Below the pieces are notes generated by a model. That model had not been told where the DNA came from. It searched no databases and saw only the letters and a program-made list of their open reading frames with translations. A program made the position numbers and the translations under genes. A DNA stretch of 64,000 nucleotides from Verrucomicrobiaceae bacterium (GTDB lineage Bacteria; Verrucomicrobiota; Verrucomicrobiia; Verrucomicrobiales; Verrucomicrobiaceae): the NCBI GenBank assembly GCA_947466075.1, contig CANIBP010000001.1:124001-188000 (forward strand), given 5' to 3'. Positions 15,584 to 24,229 of this stretch are shown here, piece after piece. Numbering within the stretch: position 1 is the first letter of the stretch; the number at the start of each line of letters is the position of its first letter.

Positions 15584-17557
15584 ATGAGCGACCCCATCAG
15601 GCACGAGTGCGGCATAGCAGTAGTGCGGCTGAAAAAGCCGCTGGGATACTACTATCAAAAATACGGCAACGCGCTCTACGGACTCGATGCGTTGCAGGCG
15701 CTCATGACCAAGCAGCGTAATCGCGGTCAGGATGGCATCGGCATCGGCTGTAGCAAGCTCGGCATGCCCGCCGGCCTGCCCTACATGTTCCGCGTACGCA
15801 GCACGGAGAGCGTGGAACGCATCGCCCAAGTCTTCGATGACGAGCGTAAAGAATTCAAACGCATCGCCCGCCGCATCGACAAGCAACGCAAAGATGAGCG
15901 CGATCAGGAAGGTCGCGAATTTGTATCGTTTGAGGACGATCCCGAGGCCATCAAACGCGAGTTCGAGATGGCGGGCGAGATTTACATCGGCCACCTGCGC
16001 TACGGCACCAGTGGTGATTTTGGCAAAGGCGCGCTGCATCCCTACATGCGCCGCACCACCTGGCCCACGCGCACGCTCATGGTGATGGGCAACTTCAACC
16101 TCACCAACACCCGCGAACTCAACGAAGTCATGATGAAGCGCGGGCAGCACCCCGTCTTCGGCACCGACACACAGAGCGTGCTCGAAGAGATCGGCTTCCA
16201 GCTCGATGAGGCACACACAAAGCTCTATCACGTCCTGCGTGACTCCGGCATGCCCGGTGAGGACATTCCGCAGCACATCAGCGAGCAGCTTGATGTCACA
16301 GCCGTCGTCAAAGAGTCCGCTAAACGCTGGGATGGTGGCTACAGCATCGTCGGCGTCATCGGCAATGGAGATCTTTTCGCCATGCGCGACCCCAGTGGCA
16401 TCCGCCCCTGTCACTACTACGAGAACGACGAAATCTTTGCCCTCGCCTCCGAACGCGTCGCACTCATGTCGGTTTTCGGCGTATCCGAGGCCGATACACG
16501 TGAAATTCCTCCCGCCCACGTAGCCGTGATCAAGGCCGATGGCGGCATGACCATCCAGAAGTTCACCGAACCACGTGTGTTCATGCCCTGCTCCTTTGAG
16601 TGCATCTACTTCTCACGCGGCAATGATTCCGCCATCTACCGCCAGCGCAAAGCTCTCGGCGAGCAACTTGTGCCGCAGGTCGTGAAGGCCATTGATAATG
16701 ACTTCGAGCATACCGTGCTCAGTTTCATCCCCAACACCGCTGAGACTGCCTACTTCGGCTTCCTCGACGGCCTGCGCAAAAGCCGTCGCGTCATCGTCAA
16801 AGACGCACTGATGGACATGCTCAAACGTGGTGAACTCGATGAAGCGAAGCTCGACGATCTCGTGCTGCGCAACTGGCCGCGTGGTGAAAAAATCGCCCTC
16901 AAGGACATCAAGATGCGCACATTCATCGCGCAAGAAACGGGCCGAGACCAACTCGTATCAGGCAGTTACGACATCACCTACGGCGTCGTCACGCCCCAGG
17001 ACAATCTCGTCGTCATCGACGACTCCATCGTGCGCGGCACCACCTTGAAGAAAAGTTTGCTACGCATTCTCGCGCGCACCAATCCACGCCGCATCATCGT
17101 CTGCTCCACCGCCCCGCAGATTCGCTATCCCGACTGCTATGGCATCGATATGGCCGAACTCGGCAAGTTCATCGCCTTCCAAGCTGCCGTCGGTCTGCTA
17201 CGCTCACGCGGCATGGCGCACATCGTGCGCGAAACGTACTTCGCCTGCCAAGCCGAAATGAAAAAACCCAAGGAGGAAATGCGCAACGCCGTGAAGGCCA
17301 TTTACGCGCCCTTCACTGACGAAGAAATATCCGCCAAGGTCGCCCAGTTGATCCGCCCCGAGGATACGCCGTGGCATGGCGAAGTGGAGGTCATCTACCA
17401 GAACATTCCCAATCTCCACCGGGCCTTGGGCTCCGAATACGGCGACTGGTACTTCAGTGGCGACTATCCGACCCCCGGCGGCTACTCCGTGGTGAACCAG
17501 TCCTTCATTCTCTACTGCGAGGCCAAGGACGGCAGAGCGCACGAAGCGTTGCTATAA
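15584..17557 (+). CDS. purF: Amidophosphoribosyltransferase (long form)
   Basis: 657 residues, catalysing the first committed step of purine synthesis: PRPP plus glutamine to phosphoribosylamine. The N-terminal class II glutaminase begins MSDPIRHECGIA; C9 is the nucleophile, which implies removal of an eight-residue propeptide. The phosphoribosyltransferase domain has the PRPP loop VVIDDSIVRGTTLKKSLL. It is longer than the usual ~470-500 residues; the additions include a very charged stretch near residues 85-120 (RIDKQRKDERDQEGREF) and a C-terminal extension, resembling the long PurF known from Bacteroidetes. The start is the ATG at 15584, because the Cys must be near the N-terminus; the frame upstream is not real. 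Confidence 0.92.
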   Translation: MSDPIRHECGIAVVRLKKPLGYYYQKYGNALYGLDALQALMTKQRNRGQDGIGIGCSKLGMPAGLPYMFRVRSTESVERIAQVFDDERKEFKRIARRIDKQRKDERDQEGREFVSFEDDPEAIKREFEMAGEIYIGHLRYGTSGDFGKGALHPYMRRTTWPTRTLMVMGNFNLTNTRELNEVMMKRGQHPVFGTDTQSVLEEIGFQLDEAHTKLYHVLRDSGMPGEDIPQHISEQLDVTAVVKESAKRWDGGYSIVGVIGNGDLFAMRDPSGIRPCHYYENDEIFALASERVALMSVFGVSEADTREIPPAHVAVIKADGGMTIQKFTEPRVFMPCSFECIYFSRGNDSAIYRQRKALGEQLVPQVVKAIDNDFEHTVLSFIPNTAETAYFGFLDGLRKSRRVIVKDALMDMLKRGELDEAKLDDLVLRNWPRGEKIALKDIKMRTFIAQETGRDQLVSGSYDITYGVVTPQDNLVVIDDSIVRGTTLKKSLLRILARTNPRRIIVCSTAPQIRYPDCYGIDMAELGKFIAFQAAVGLLRSRGMAHIVRETYFACQAEMKKPKEEMRNAVKAIYAPFTDEEISAKVAQLIRPEDTPWHGEVEVIYQNIPNLHRALGSEYGDWYFSGDYPTPGGYSVVNQSFILYCEAKDGRAHEALL

Positions 17558-17558
17558 A

Positions 17559-17629
17559 GTGCGACGGACACTCCTGTCCGTCGATCAACGCCCCGCCACA
17601 CCCGACGGACAGGAGTGTCCGCCGTACTA
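17559..17629. repeat. REP-like inverted repeat element, copy B
   Basis: Second copy of the element at 10293-10365. One arm (GTGCGACGGACACTCCTGTC onward) and its inverted partner (CGACGGACAGGAGTGTCCGC onward) flank about 20 nt. It begins two bases after the purF stop codon and overlaps the stop of the convergent rlmM-like gene (17627). Same arm arrangement and same convergent-gene location as copy A. Confidence 0.82.
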
Positions 17630-18661
17630 CAGGCTGCCAAACGCGCACACCTCGTTCTTGTTCGCGGTCAGACGTTTCAAATGAAACTCGGCGCACAACG
17701 GCGCGGCATCACGTTTGAGTGTTTCGAGCAAAGCATACTCGTCCTGGCCTTTGAATTTGATCGTCACGATGAAGTTCCGCATGCGCTTTTCGCGCAGCCA
17801 TTCCATTAGCAGGTCGATGCTGCGTTGTGGTGCGGCGATGACATCGCAGACGAGCCAGTCCACCGTCTGCGGCGGCTGATACTTGAAGGCGTCGGCGGCT
17901 TCAAAGCGCAGACGCGGGTTAAGCATCAAATCCTCACGCAGTTCGGAGCGATCCACGGCGATGACATGCGCTCCACGCTGGATAGCCACATAACTCCAGC
18001 TTCCCGGCGATGCGCCGAGATCAACACAGGTCTCACCACGCTCGATGCGTTTACCAAGACGCTGTTCTGCCTCCACCAGCTTGGTAAAAGCGCGTGAAGG
18101 AGCGCTTTTATCATCCGCCAGCGGCACTTCGCCAAATGGATAACTCGAAACCAAACCGCGCAGAGCAAAAGCACGCGGTGCAATCGTTGTAGAGAGCCAA
18201 CCGGTTTCAGGAGAGGTAAGAATGCACTGCACGAGCGAGGTTTGCGCATCAAACGTGGCATCAGAGTCAATCAGAGCACGCAGCAGATGCCTGCGCCGTT
18301 TTTTCAGGCGTTCCAATAGGCTTGCATGAATCAACTCGCAGCGATGCAATCCAGCACGGCCTTCGCCATACTGCGGCCATAGGTGCAAGCGCCAAGGCTG
18401 GTCATCAGGCAACACACCAACGACAGCATCAATGATACGGTCAGCCCACGCATTGATCGAAGCGGCCTGAACTTCGGCCGCATCAGGCAGTGTTTGACGT
18501 GCAAAGGCGAGCAGCAGGCCATCGAGATTTACTTCCGCCGCGATTCCGAGACCTTCGATTTCGTGCACACTCGCTTCCGGTGCAGCACGCCGTAGTTCAT
18601 CCGCGAGAAACGGAGCTGTATCGGGATCAGCGAGAAAAAGATGCACGCTCGTCTCGAACAA
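17627..18661 (-). CDS. rlmM: FtsJ-like rRNA ribose 2'-O-methyltransferase (RlmM-type)
   Basis: 344 residues resembling RlmM, which methylates the 2'-O of C2498 in 23S rRNA. An N-terminal THUMP-like region precedes the SAM-binding motif CVDLGASPGSWSYVA (about 220-235); further RlmM/FtsJ features are VIAVDRSEL, DWLVCDVIAAP and FIVTIKFKGQDEY with catalytic lysines. The start is a TTG directly at the stop of the sialate O-acetylesterase gene (TGATTG), so the two are probably translationally coupled; a later GTG is possible. The stop lies inside REP copy B. Family is secure, exact target nucleotide is by analogy. Confidence 0.82.
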   Translation of the reverse strand: MFETSVHLFLADPDTAPFLADELRRAAPEASVHEIEGLGIAAEVNLDGLLLAFARQTLPDAAEVQAASINAWADRIIDAVVGVLPDDQPWRLHLWPQYGEGRAGLHRCELIHASLLERLKKRRRHLLRALIDSDATFDAQTSLVQCILTSPETGWLSTTIAPRAFALRGLVSSYPFGEVPLADDKSAPSRAFTKLVEAEQRLGKRIERGETCVDLGASPGSWSYVAIQRGAHVIAVDRSELREDLMLNPRLRFEAADAFKYQPPQTVDWLVCDVIAAPQRSIDLLMEWLREKRMRNFIVTIKFKGQDEYALLETLKRDAAPLCAEFHLKRLTANKNEVCAFGSL

Positions 18662-20284
18662 TCACGGTTTGGCAGGCTTCACAGGCGTGGCTTCCTTGAA
18701 GGGTGATACCACTCCAATCGTGGACGGCAAAAAGTCATCCGTGCGGAAGCATGAGGCGGGCAGGCCCTCGGCATTGATGAGATTCGCGCCTTCGGGCCAG
18801 CTTACCCACGCATAGCGCACACCAACTGGCTGTGGCACCCCTTCGCTCCAGACGACGACTTCATTGCCTTCGATTTTGGCCTTGGCCCACACCCACTTCT
18901 GATCGGCTCCGGTGATCTGGAATTGCTTCAGTTCACCGCCATCGCGTGTTTTCAAACCAGTGCCGTTGTGATCGAACTGAATGCGCACTTTATCGCCCTG
19001 CACCACGGAGGAAACATACACCGGACCACTGAACTCGACGCCGGTCTTGCCGTAGTCCTTCGCCAACGCCCACAACGCGAGCCGCCGACCCACCTCCTGC
19101 TTGTTCTTGGGGTGGATATCGTTCTGCTCACCGATGTCGTTGATGATGGCGATACCGCATTTGTCCAAAGTCTGGGCTGTGAGTGTCTGCGCTTCCTGAA
19201 GTTCGACCCAGATATCGGCGACGCCGGGATCTTTTGTCAAAGGCTTGCCATTTCCAAAGTTGGCGAGTTGCACGATGTAGAACGAGAACGCATCCACCCA
19301 CTGCTTGCGCCAATCATTGATCATCGTGGGCAGTAGTTCCTGATATTGGAAAGCACGGCGCTGGTTGGATTCACCCTGATACCAGATTGCTCCCTTGATG
19401 GCGTAAGGAACGAGTGGTGCGACCATGCCGTTGAACAAGACGCTGGGATGATGCGGCGTTTTGGTCGGGTCTTCGGGCGGACGCGGTGCTTGGGGCTTCG
19501 TCTGCTTTTTATCGGCAGGCAGTTTCGCGTTTTCTTCATCGATCTTCTTCACCTGCGCCTGCCAGTCGGTCTTGCGCTTCTCAAAGGCGGCCTGCTCCTT
19601 CGCGCCATCCCATTTCGTGACCGCATCTTTCCAGTCGGCGAGCATTTCCTTGGCACAGGGACGTTCATCCAGCGCCTCATGACTCGTCCATGCTTCGATG
19701 CGTGTGCCGCCCCATGAGGTGTTGATCAGTCCAACCGGCACTTTCAGCACCTGATGCAGGTGACGACCAAAGAAGTAACCCACGGCGGAAAAATCGCCCA
19801 CATTCGCGCTGGTGGCCTCCTTCCACGCACCTTTGCAGTCGCTCTGCGGCGTCATGCTCGGTGTGCGCTCGACATTGAACATGCGAATCTGCGGATGATT
19901 CGCGGCGGCGATTTCTTCTTCGGCTTTGCCAGCCTGCTTCACTGTCCACTGCATGTTTGACTGCCCGGAACAGATCCACACCTCGCCAACGAGCACATTT
20001 TTGAGCGTGATCGTGTTTTTACCCGCCACGATGAGATCTGCCGGTGTGGCGTTTGCATTCATCGGATTCAGAATGATCGACCATTTGCCCGTCGGGTCCG
20101 TCACCGAACTGTGTTTTTGATCGCCAAAGCTCACCTTCACATCCTCACCGACTTCGCCAGTGCCCCAAACGCGCACAAGCTGTGCCTGCTGCAGCACCAT
20201 GCCGTCGGAAAAGATCGTGGGCAATTTGACCTCGGCATGCAGGCTGGCAGTTAGGAAAAAGCAGAAAATGAGATGGCGTTTCAT
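18662..20284 (-). CDS. Sialate O-acetylesterase (SGNH hydrolase)
   Basis: 540 residues, secreted (MKRHLIFCFFLTASLHA signal). Motifs are DGMVLQQ in an N-terminal beta domain, WICSGQSNMQWTV with the catalytic serine of the SGNH block I, and AIWYQGESNQRR, the block seen in sialate O-acetylesterases and acetylxylan-like relatives. It removes O-acetyl groups from sialic acids or from acetylated polysaccharides outside the cytoplasm. The ATG at 20284 begins the signal; the frame upstream has no such signal. Transcribed just before the rlmM-like gene. The NanA-like lyase, the sialidase and the M60 peptidase in the window support a sialic acid role, although xylan deacetylation is not excluded. Confidence 0.88.
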   Translation of the reverse strand: MKRHLIFCFFLTASLHAEVKLPTIFSDGMVLQQAQLVRVWGTGEVGEDVKVSFGDQKHSSVTDPTGKWSIILNPMNANATPADLIVAGKNTITLKNVLVGEVWICSGQSNMQWTVKQAGKAEEEIAAANHPQIRMFNVERTPSMTPQSDCKGAWKEATSANVGDFSAVGYFFGRHLHQVLKVPVGLINTSWGGTRIEAWTSHEALDERPCAKEMLADWKDAVTKWDGAKEQAAFEKRKTDWQAQVKKIDEENAKLPADKKQTKPQAPRPPEDPTKTPHHPSVLFNGMVAPLVPYAIKGAIWYQGESNQRRAFQYQELLPTMINDWRKQWVDAFSFYIVQLANFGNGKPLTKDPGVADIWVELQEAQTLTAQTLDKCGIAIINDIGEQNDIHPKNKQEVGRRLALWALAKDYGKTGVEFSGPVYVSSVVQGDKVRIQFDHNGTGLKTRDGGELKQFQITGADQKWVWAKAKIEGNEVVVWSEGVPQPVGVRYAWVSWPEGANLINAEGLPASCFRTDDFLPSTIGVVSPFKEATPVKPAKP

Positions 20285-20329
20285 GGCAGAATGTCGTTGA
20301 AGGGCTGATTGGGGCAAGTAAGCCAAATG

Positions 20330-20542
20330 TCACAGAAGTGTGCTGTCATCCGCACGTTCGAGGCGGCCGATCTTCTTTTTGATCGTCTCCAGCAGCACGG
20401 TCATCTCATGCACGGAGCGGAAGCATTCCTTCTGCGTCTCCTCATCTGCCAGACCGGGCACGGCGGGATGAATCTTCATGAATTGCAGGGCGATGTTTTT
20501 GCAGGCTTCGCGAATTTGAGCGATGGCGGCGGGGCGTTCCAT
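20330..20542 (-). CDS. Small hypothetical protein (70 residues)
   Basis: Seventy residues, mainly helical and charged (MERPAAIAQIREACKNIA at the start, VHEMTVLLETIKKKIGRLE near the end). No family recognised. It fits between the ion-channel gene (stop 20585) and the sialate esterase without overlapping either, on the same strand. The ATG at 20542 is preferred over an earlier one at 20569. It could be a small soluble regulator; this is only a guess. Confidence 0.5.
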   Translation of the reverse strand: MERPAAIAQIREACKNIALQFMKIHPAVPGLADEETQKECFRSVHEMTVLLETIKKKIGRLERADDSTLL

Positions 20543-20584
20543 GTGGGCAGCGTAGAGCGTCCCACGCACCGTGCAAGATGCGGA

Positions 20585-21139
20585 TCAGTCCTCGTGCCGC
20601 TTCCGCACCCGCAGCGAGTCCTTGAGGCTCACGAAATCGGACAGCAGGAAGATCACGGTGAAAAAGGCCAGCAGCACCTCCATCATCGTCACCAGCTTGG
20701 CCGGCACGGTCTGCGGTGTCACATCACCGAACCCGAAAAAGGAGAAGTTCAGCACGCTGAAAAAGAAGAACTCAAAAATCTGCTCTGCCTGGCTCCAGGC
20801 CGCGTCGATGGCGCTGAAACTGGCCGGTTCCGCCGTCTCCAGGCACCAGAAATCCATCGCGAATGACAGCGTGATCTGCGCCATATTCACTCCCATGAGG
20901 CCGAGCACACGGTGGTAGGGCATGTTGTCCCGAGTGGCCATGAGGATGTGCTGAAGGTTCTCCACGAAGAAAAACGCCGTCTTCGTAAACGCCACCGCCA
21001 GCACCACAAGGCAAAAAGCATGCCCACCCATCCACCCCCGCCCCCACACCGCCTGTAAACCCAGTGCAACGGCAATGATGACCACGACTTCCCCGCCTTG
21101 GCGGACGATTTGACCTGCGTTGCTCGATTCGTTGCTCAT
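20585..21139 (-). CDS. Two-transmembrane-type ion channel (Ion_trans_2-like)
   Basis: 184 residues with membrane helices at VVVIIAVALGLQAVW, AFCLVVLAVAFTKTAFFFV, VLGLMGVNMAQITLSFAM and VTMMEVLLAFFTVIFLLSDFV. Between the last two lies a pore helix and filter-like sequence, FEFFFFSVLNFSFFGFGDVTP, that matches the position of the TVGYGD potassium filter but reads F-F-G-F-G-D. A monovalent cation channel is likely; the altered filter makes strict potassium selectivity uncertain. The ATG at 21139 gives MSNESS as the start; the longer frame to 21226 is less likely. It is divergent from the HlyD gene at 21248. Confidence 0.72.
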   Translation of the reverse strand: MSNESSNAGQIVRQGGEVVVIIAVALGLQAVWGRGWMGGHAFCLVVLAVAFTKTAFFFVENLQHILMATRDNMPYHRVLGLMGVNMAQITLSFAMDFWCLETAEPASFSAIDAAWSQAEQIFEFFFFSVLNFSFFGFGDVTPQTVPAKLVTMMEVLLAFFTVIFLLSDFVSLKDSLRVRKRHED

Positions 21140-21247
21140 GCACCCGATTTGAAACCGCCTGACGCATCCTGTCGAGCACGGAATCCCAGTTTGACCCACC
21201 GTCGTAATCCTCGACACATTGATCATTCGTTCTTTACTCTAGGCCAC

Positions 21248-22201
21248 ATGAATCTCGTCTCCACCTCCATCCGCTACTTCACCTTCATCCTTGCCGCCGC
21301 TGGTGTGATCGCCATGGGATTCGTGCTTCAGGCAATCCGCAGCCAGGAGGTCGCTATTCCGCCGCCACCCGTCGCTCCACCGCTAAAAAATGCCCCCAGT
21401 GACATCGCCGCCACCGGCATTCTAGAAGCGCAGGGCGAAAACGTCGCCATCGGCGTCCCTTTGCCAGGCTTAGTCGAATCAGTCAAAGTCGAGGTCAATC
21501 AAGTCGTCAAAGCAGGTGATCCTCTGCTCATCCTTGACAACATTGAACTGCGTGCCACTTTGCTCAAGCAGGAAGCCGCTATTGCCGTCACACAGGCCAA
21601 CCTGGAGGTTTCCCGCGCACAACTTGCCAAGGTGCAGGACATGCTCGATCGGCTCAAATCCGTGACCGATCAGCGTGCCATCAGCCAGGATGACCTGCGC
21701 AACCGCAGCAATGATGTTCTCGTCGCCAAAGCCCAGCAACAGGCTGCCGTGGCCCAACTCACTGCCGCACAAGCCGATGTAAAGCAGACCCAACTCCTCA
21801 TCGACCGCCTCACCGTCAAAGCTCCGCGCAACGGCACCATCCTCCAGGTCAACATCCGCGCCGGGGAATACGCCTCCCCTCAGAACAAACAGCCCGCCCT
21901 CGTGCTGGGCGACATCTCCACGCTGCACGTGCGTGCCGATGTCGATGAACAAAACGCCATGGGCGTCGCCCCCGGTCTCGACGCCACCTTCTCCCTCAAG
22001 AGCGATTCATCACGACAGTTCAAAGTGCAGTTCGTCCGCATCGAGCCCTACGTCATCCCCAAGGTCTCGCTCACCGGTGCCAGCACCGAACGCGTGGACA
22101 CCCGCGTCCTTCAGGTCATCTACAAACTCGAGAAGCCCAAGGATCAAAACCTCTACGTCGGCCAGCAGGTGGATGTATTTATTGCGCGAAAAAAGCAGTG
22201 A
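21248..22201 (+). CDS. HlyD-family periplasmic adaptor (efflux)
   Basis: 317 residues: an N-terminal membrane anchor (IRYFTFILAAAGVIAMGFVL), a lipoyl-like half motif (VKVEVNQVVKAGDPLLILDN), a long coiled-coil hairpin (about 110-195, Ala/Gln rich) and the returning half (VKAPRNGTILQVNIRAGEY), followed by a beta-barrel (DVDEQNAMGVAPGLDATF). It would link an inner-membrane ABC or RND pump to an outer-membrane channel. Of its usual partners, neither an ABC permease/ATPase nor a TolC-type gene is next to it: thrC follows by 37 bp. It therefore may be an orphan or work with distant genes. ATG at 21248 begins the membrane anchor. Confidence 0.85.
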   Translation: MNLVSTSIRYFTFILAAAGVIAMGFVLQAIRSQEVAIPPPPVAPPLKNAPSDIAATGILEAQGENVAIGVPLPGLVESVKVEVNQVVKAGDPLLILDNIELRATLLKQEAAIAVTQANLEVSRAQLAKVQDMLDRLKSVTDQRAISQDDLRNRSNDVLVAKAQQQAAVAQLTAAQADVKQTQLLIDRLTVKAPRNGTILQVNIRAGEYASPQNKQPALVLGDISTLHVRADVDEQNAMGVAPGLDATFSLKSDSSRQFKVQFVRIEPYVIPKVSLTGASTERVDTRVLQVIYKLEKPKDQNLYVGQQVDVFIARKKQ

Positions 22202-22238
22202 CTAAAGCCAAACTCTGGTCATGTGATTGATCTGATTC

Positions 22239-23609
22239 ATGCATTACATCTCCACCCGCGGACAAACGAAGCCGCACACGTTTTCTGAAGCCGTTGAAGC
22301 CGGACTGGCACCGGATGGCGGGCTGTTTTTGCCTGAAAGTCTGCCGTCCATCGCGGACAAGCTGCCGGCATGGTCGAAGCTGACGTATCCGCAGCTTGCA
22401 GCGGAGTTTTTCACGCTGTTTGCGCCGGAGATCAGCAACACGGAGTGGCATCAGCTCACGGCGGAGGCGTATCGGCGTTTTGATTCGCCAGACGTGGCAC
22501 CGCTGCGCAAGATCACAGAGAAAACCTATGTGCTGGAACTATTTCACGGGCCGACGCTGGCGTTCAAGGACTTCGCGCTGCAACTGCTGGGCCTGCTCTA
22601 CAAGCGGCAGGTCGAAAAGACAGGCAAACAGCTTTCTGTACTTGGTGCAACCTCGGGCGATACCGGTTCAGCAGCGATTCATGGCTGCCTAGGCCGTGAT
22701 GGCATCACGATTTTCATTCTCTATCCGAATGGCCGCGTGGCCCCGCTGCAGGAGCGCCAGATGGCCTGCACGGGTGCGGACAACGTATTCGCCATCCCCG
22801 TGCCCGGCACCTTTGACGATGCTCAGCGTGTGGTGAAGGACACATTTGGCGATACGGCTTTCGCCAACTCGGTGAATCTCTCTGCGGTGAACTCGATCAA
22901 CATCGCCCGCGTGCTGGCGCAGTGTGTGTATTACATCTGGGCCTGTTTGGAACTGCCGGAGAACGTCCGCGCGACCGCCGAATACGTCGTGCCGACCGGC
23001 AATTTCGGCAACGTACTGGCCGGCTGGCTGGCGCAGCAGATGGGCATGCCTGCGGGCAGTTTCCGCGTGGCGACGAATCAGAACGACATCCTGCACCGCT
23101 TCTTCACCAGCGGTGATTACCACCAGAGCGACGTGCATCCGAGCCATGCGCCCAGCATGGACATCCAGGCCGCGTCAAACTTCGAGCGTTTCCTCTATTA
23201 CATCCTCGGCAAAAACGCCGAGCGCGTACGCGAGGTCATGGCACAGATCAAATCGGGTGCGCCATTCAAGATCGACCTGCCGAAGACCAGTCTGCGCTCC
23301 ACGCGCATGGATGACGTGCAGATCGAGCGCGTCATCACCCAAATGTGGCAGGACTGGCAGTATGTGCTCGATCCGCACACTGCTTGTGCCTTCACCGACA
23401 TGGCGCAGGATCGCGTGAGCGTCGTGCTCGCCACTGCCAGCCCGGCAAAGTTCCCAGACGTGGTGAAACAGGCCACCGGCAACGAACCGACGCACCCAAC
23501 GCTCGAAGCGTTGAAATCAAAACCATTGCAAACTTGGCCGCTGAAGGCGGACGTTGCAGAGGTGAAGGCTTTCATTCGGAAACACACCAGTCACGGAACG
23601 AGTGCTTGA
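22239..23609 (+). CDS. thrC: Threonine synthase
   Basis: 456 residues, converting O-phosphohomoserine to threonine with PLP. The N-terminus (MHYISTRGQ, EAVEAGLAPDGGLFLPE) is typical of the long-form threonine synthase. The PLP-binding lysine is in HGPTLAFKDFALQ, and the glycine-rich phosphate loop is ATSGDTGSAA. A conserved segment follows (NIARVLAQCVYYIWACLE). Length is as expected. It follows the HlyD gene by 37 bp on the same strand and precedes an unrelated membrane protein gene. No leader peptide or riboswitch is seen in the short upstream gap. Confidence 0.95.
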   Translation: MHYISTRGQTKPHTFSEAVEAGLAPDGGLFLPESLPSIADKLPAWSKLTYPQLAAEFFTLFAPEISNTEWHQLTAEAYRRFDSPDVAPLRKITEKTYVLELFHGPTLAFKDFALQLLGLLYKRQVEKTGKQLSVLGATSGDTGSAAIHGCLGRDGITIFILYPNGRVAPLQERQMACTGADNVFAIPVPGTFDDAQRVVKDTFGDTAFANSVNLSAVNSINIARVLAQCVYYIWACLELPENVRATAEYVVPTGNFGNVLAGWLAQQMGMPAGSFRVATNQNDILHRFFTSGDYHQSDVHPSHAPSMDIQAASNFERFLYYILGKNAERVREVMAQIKSGAPFKIDLPKTSLRSTRMDDVQIERVITQMWQDWQYVLDPHTACAFTDMAQDRVSVVLATASPAKFPDVVKQATGNEPTHPTLEALKSKPLQTWPLKADVAEVKAFIRKHTSHGTSA

Positions 23610-23648
23610 GTTCCTGACGACCGCTTGGTTTAATCAATTGCCGCTGTC

Positions 23649-24224
23649 ATGAATTCATTCTCCCCCCTCCTCGCTGCGACCTTCACCATGCCGGATATCT
23701 CCCCGTTGCTGACCAAGGGCAGCGACGCTGGCAATGGAGTTACTCTCATGATCGGTGATCTTTATACTTGGGGTCTTCTTGGGGGCGGTCCGCTGCTGAT
23801 CCTTGCGGGCTTAGCCATGGTGAAAATCATGTTTGCACGCGTGAAGTTCTTCGCGCTGGAATACGGCAACGGCGGATTTTGGGACCGTGCAAAGATCATC
23901 ACGCCATTCATCACACTCGGCTCGCTGCTGTTGTTGATCGGTGCCACAGCCATCGTTCTCGGCTGGCTGGGCCTTGGCTACTCTGTGACGCTCAACACCA
24001 CAGGCCTGACCGAGGTGGCACGATTCCAAACAACTCGCTATGCTTGGACCGATGCCAGCGCGGCCGCAGAACGAATCAAATCGACCGAGTTCTGGATTGC
24101 CTTCGCCCAGGATGATCGCAAATGCCGCGTGGATTTTCAGCAGCGCTACATTGGAGAAAAACTCCAGGACAAGGCCATCGCGATCACGGAAAACTCGCTT
24201 GGTTCCAAGGTGCCGCGACAATAG
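23649..24224 (+). CDS. Membrane protein of unknown function
   Basis: 191 residues with two strong membrane helices (YTWGLLGGGPLLILAGLAMVKIMF and IITPFITLGSLLLLIGATAIVLGW) separated by a short charged loop, then a soluble C-terminal domain of about 90 residues with polar, alternating sequence (AERIKSTEFWIAFAQDDRKC). Family not recognised. It is convergent with argA (ends 24224 and 24230), so only a few base pairs separate their stops. Confidence 0.6.
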   Translation: MNSFSPLLAATFTMPDISPLLTKGSDAGNGVTLMIGDLYTWGLLGGGPLLILAGLAMVKIMFARVKFFALEYGNGGFWDRAKIITPFITLGSLLLLIGATAIVLGWLGLGYSVTLNTTGLTEVARFQTTRYAWTDASAAAERIKSTEFWIAFAQDDRKCRVDFQQRYIGEKLQDKAIAITENSLGSKVPRQ

Positions 24225-24229
24225 CAGTG

